From Victivallales bacterium (lineage in GTDB: Bacteria > Verrucomicrobiota > Lentisphaeria > Oligosphaerales > Oligosphaeraceae): a DNA stretch of 64,000 bases. Below the pieces are notes generated by a model. It searched no databases. It was given only the letters and a program-made list of their open reading frames with translations, and was not told where the DNA came from. Shown one piece after another: positions 63,334 through 64,000 of the stretch. Numbering within the stretch: position 1 is the stretch's first letter; the number at the start of each line of letters is the position of its first letter. The stretch covers positions 124,001-188,000 of the forward strand of contig JAFXUD010000062.1 in assembly GCA_017535315.1 (NCBI GenBank). The letters are read 5' to 3'. A program made the translations under genes and the position numbers.

Positions 63334-64000
63334 CTACTTAATCTCTGTTGACCAATCGCTGTCCCAGGGGTAGGTCATGCGGATGAGGGTGCCGCCGCGC
63401 CTGGCGGATTCTGCGGCATAGATGCCTGGCAGGGTCATGCGGAGGCCTTCGCGGAGAGTGATGGGGAAGTCGGGGGCGTTGTTCTGGAAGGCGGTGAACA
63501 TGTCATTGAGCATGGCGTAGTCAACGCCGCCATGGCCGACGGCCTTCGGATTGCCGATGCACTCCACGGGCATGGTGTTCACGGGGAGTTCCGTCAGCGA
63601 GGGAGCGCCGTATAGTTCCATGGAGCTGAATCGGGTGACAGGCGGCGTGCTACCGCGTTGGTCGATGCGCTCGAAGTAGCCCTTTGTGGCAAACACCCTG
63701 AAGGAGTGGTGCCCGAAGAAGGCGCGGCAGGGGCCGTTGCGCAGGATGCGGATGGTCACGCCTGATTCCGTGCGGAACAGGGCGGACATCATGTCGTCTT
63801 TCAAGCCATCTGGAATGATGTGCGGGCCTGTACCGAAGCAAGCAGTGTAGCGCAGGTCTTCACTCATGATGCGAAGCAGTGGTCCGAGGGAGTGCGTGCA
63901 GTAGCGGATGGGGGGTAGGGTCTTGCGCCAGGGGCTGTGTTTGACCAGCTCCACGGATTCCTCCGAGCCAGGGCGCGTCGCATGGATGTATTCGGCTTCC
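63334..64000 (-). CDS. Gfo/Idh/MocA-family oxidoreductase, partial (C-terminal part)
   Basis: The frame is open from the right window edge, so about 221 C-terminal residues are visible. It begins EAEYIHATRPGSEESVELV and continues with RYCTHSLGPLLRIMSEDLRYTACFGTG and GVTIRILRNGPCRAFFGHHSFRVFATKGYFER, then a family-type end with YPWDSDW. These are features of the C-terminal domain of Gfo/Idh/MocA oxidoreductases acting on sugars. It appears to be the first gene of a set with the GH38-like and WbsX-like genes. Confidence 0.8.
   Translation of the reverse strand, partial: EAEYIHATRPGSEESVELVKHSPWRKTLPPIRYCTHSLGPLLRIMSEDLRYTACFGTGPHIIPDGLKDDMMSALFRTESGVTIRILRNGPCRAFFGHHSFRVFATKGYFERIDQRGSTPPVTRFSSMELYGAPSLTELPVNTMPVECIGNPKAVGHGGVDYAMLNDMFTAFQNNAPDFPITLREGLRMTLPGIYAAESARRGGTLIRMTYPWDSDWSTEIK

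Overview
The window looks like a chromosome segment of a Gram-negative, carbohydrate-degrading bacterium of the PVC group, most likely a Lentisphaerota (Victivallis-like) gut or rumen organism. That is inference. It rests on two adjacent prepilin-like proteins with the [14 protein letters not shown]-terminus and H-x9-DG C-terminus that are expanded in Lentisphaerota, on several very large secreted glycoside-hydrolase-like proteins, on a bacterial V-type ATPase operon, and on lipoprotein and outer-membrane signals. No rRNA, tRNA, CRISPR array, transposase or integrase was seen. The window cuts a glycosyltransferase at its left edge and a Gfo/Idh/MocA oxidoreductase at its right edge.

Layout. 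1-7.2 kb (minus strand): partial GT2 glycosyltransferase, EamA transporter, two paralogous prepilin-like proteins, a mutarotase-like hypothetical, a GH20/GH67-like enzyme and an orphan PotD-type lipoprotein. 7.5-14.8 kb (plus): 6-phosphogluconate dehydrogenase (gnd), a secreted GH42-like protein, a DegT/StrS aminotransferase and a secreted hypothetical. 14.8-23 kb (minus): a tight set recQ - phosphohexomutase - TatD - C45-like Ntn hydrolase - hrpB. 23-25.4 kb (plus): GH36 alpha-galactosidase-like enzyme. 25.4-29.6 kb (minus): translationally coupled pair of secreted proteins, one with LamG-like and DUF6259-like regions. 30-34.4 kb (plus): AAA/DUF234 ATPase with a palindromic leader, M24-like protein coupled to an orphan MraZ, DUF481 outer-membrane protein and a strong terminator. 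34.5-46.7 kb (plus): PTS EIIA - V-ATPase (G/H, C, I, K, F, E, A, B, D) - universal stress protein, then an Hsp70 homologue coupled to a fumarase beta-type subunit. 46.7-49.8 kb: large secreted GH123/DUF6067-like protein. 50-59.6 kb (minus): seven closely spaced genes: Gfo/Idh oxidoreductase, FHA-MoxR ATPase, HPPK-SprT-DUF2786 fusion, NAD epimerase, lipoyl-PSBD-SDR fusion, and two coupled secreted proteins, one a long acidic repeat protein. 59.7-64 kb (minus): WbsX/GH99-like, GH38-like mannosidase and a partial Gfo/Idh oxidoreductase.

How the genes work together. The repeated theme is glycan capture and breakdown: six or more hydrolase-like proteins of different families, several secreted, with sugar-modifying oxidoreductases and an epimerase, a phosphohexomutase and gnd feeding central metabolism. 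The V-ATPase operon is bracketed by a PTS EIIA protein and a Usp protein, which suggests coupling of ion pumping to nutrient or stress state (inference). The most unusual stretch is 50-59.6 kb, where two domain fusions not expected from textbook families sit in one apparent transcription unit with a secreted repeat-protein pair.

Non-coding structure is rich. There is a dispersed family of palindromic intergenic elements with GAGGTAATTTCAAAACTA ends (four copies, one a perfect 57-bp palindrome), a CTAGACAATCTA repeat at two distant loci, and a promoter followed by two CCCCTAAA palindromes in front of the AAA/DUF234 ATPase.
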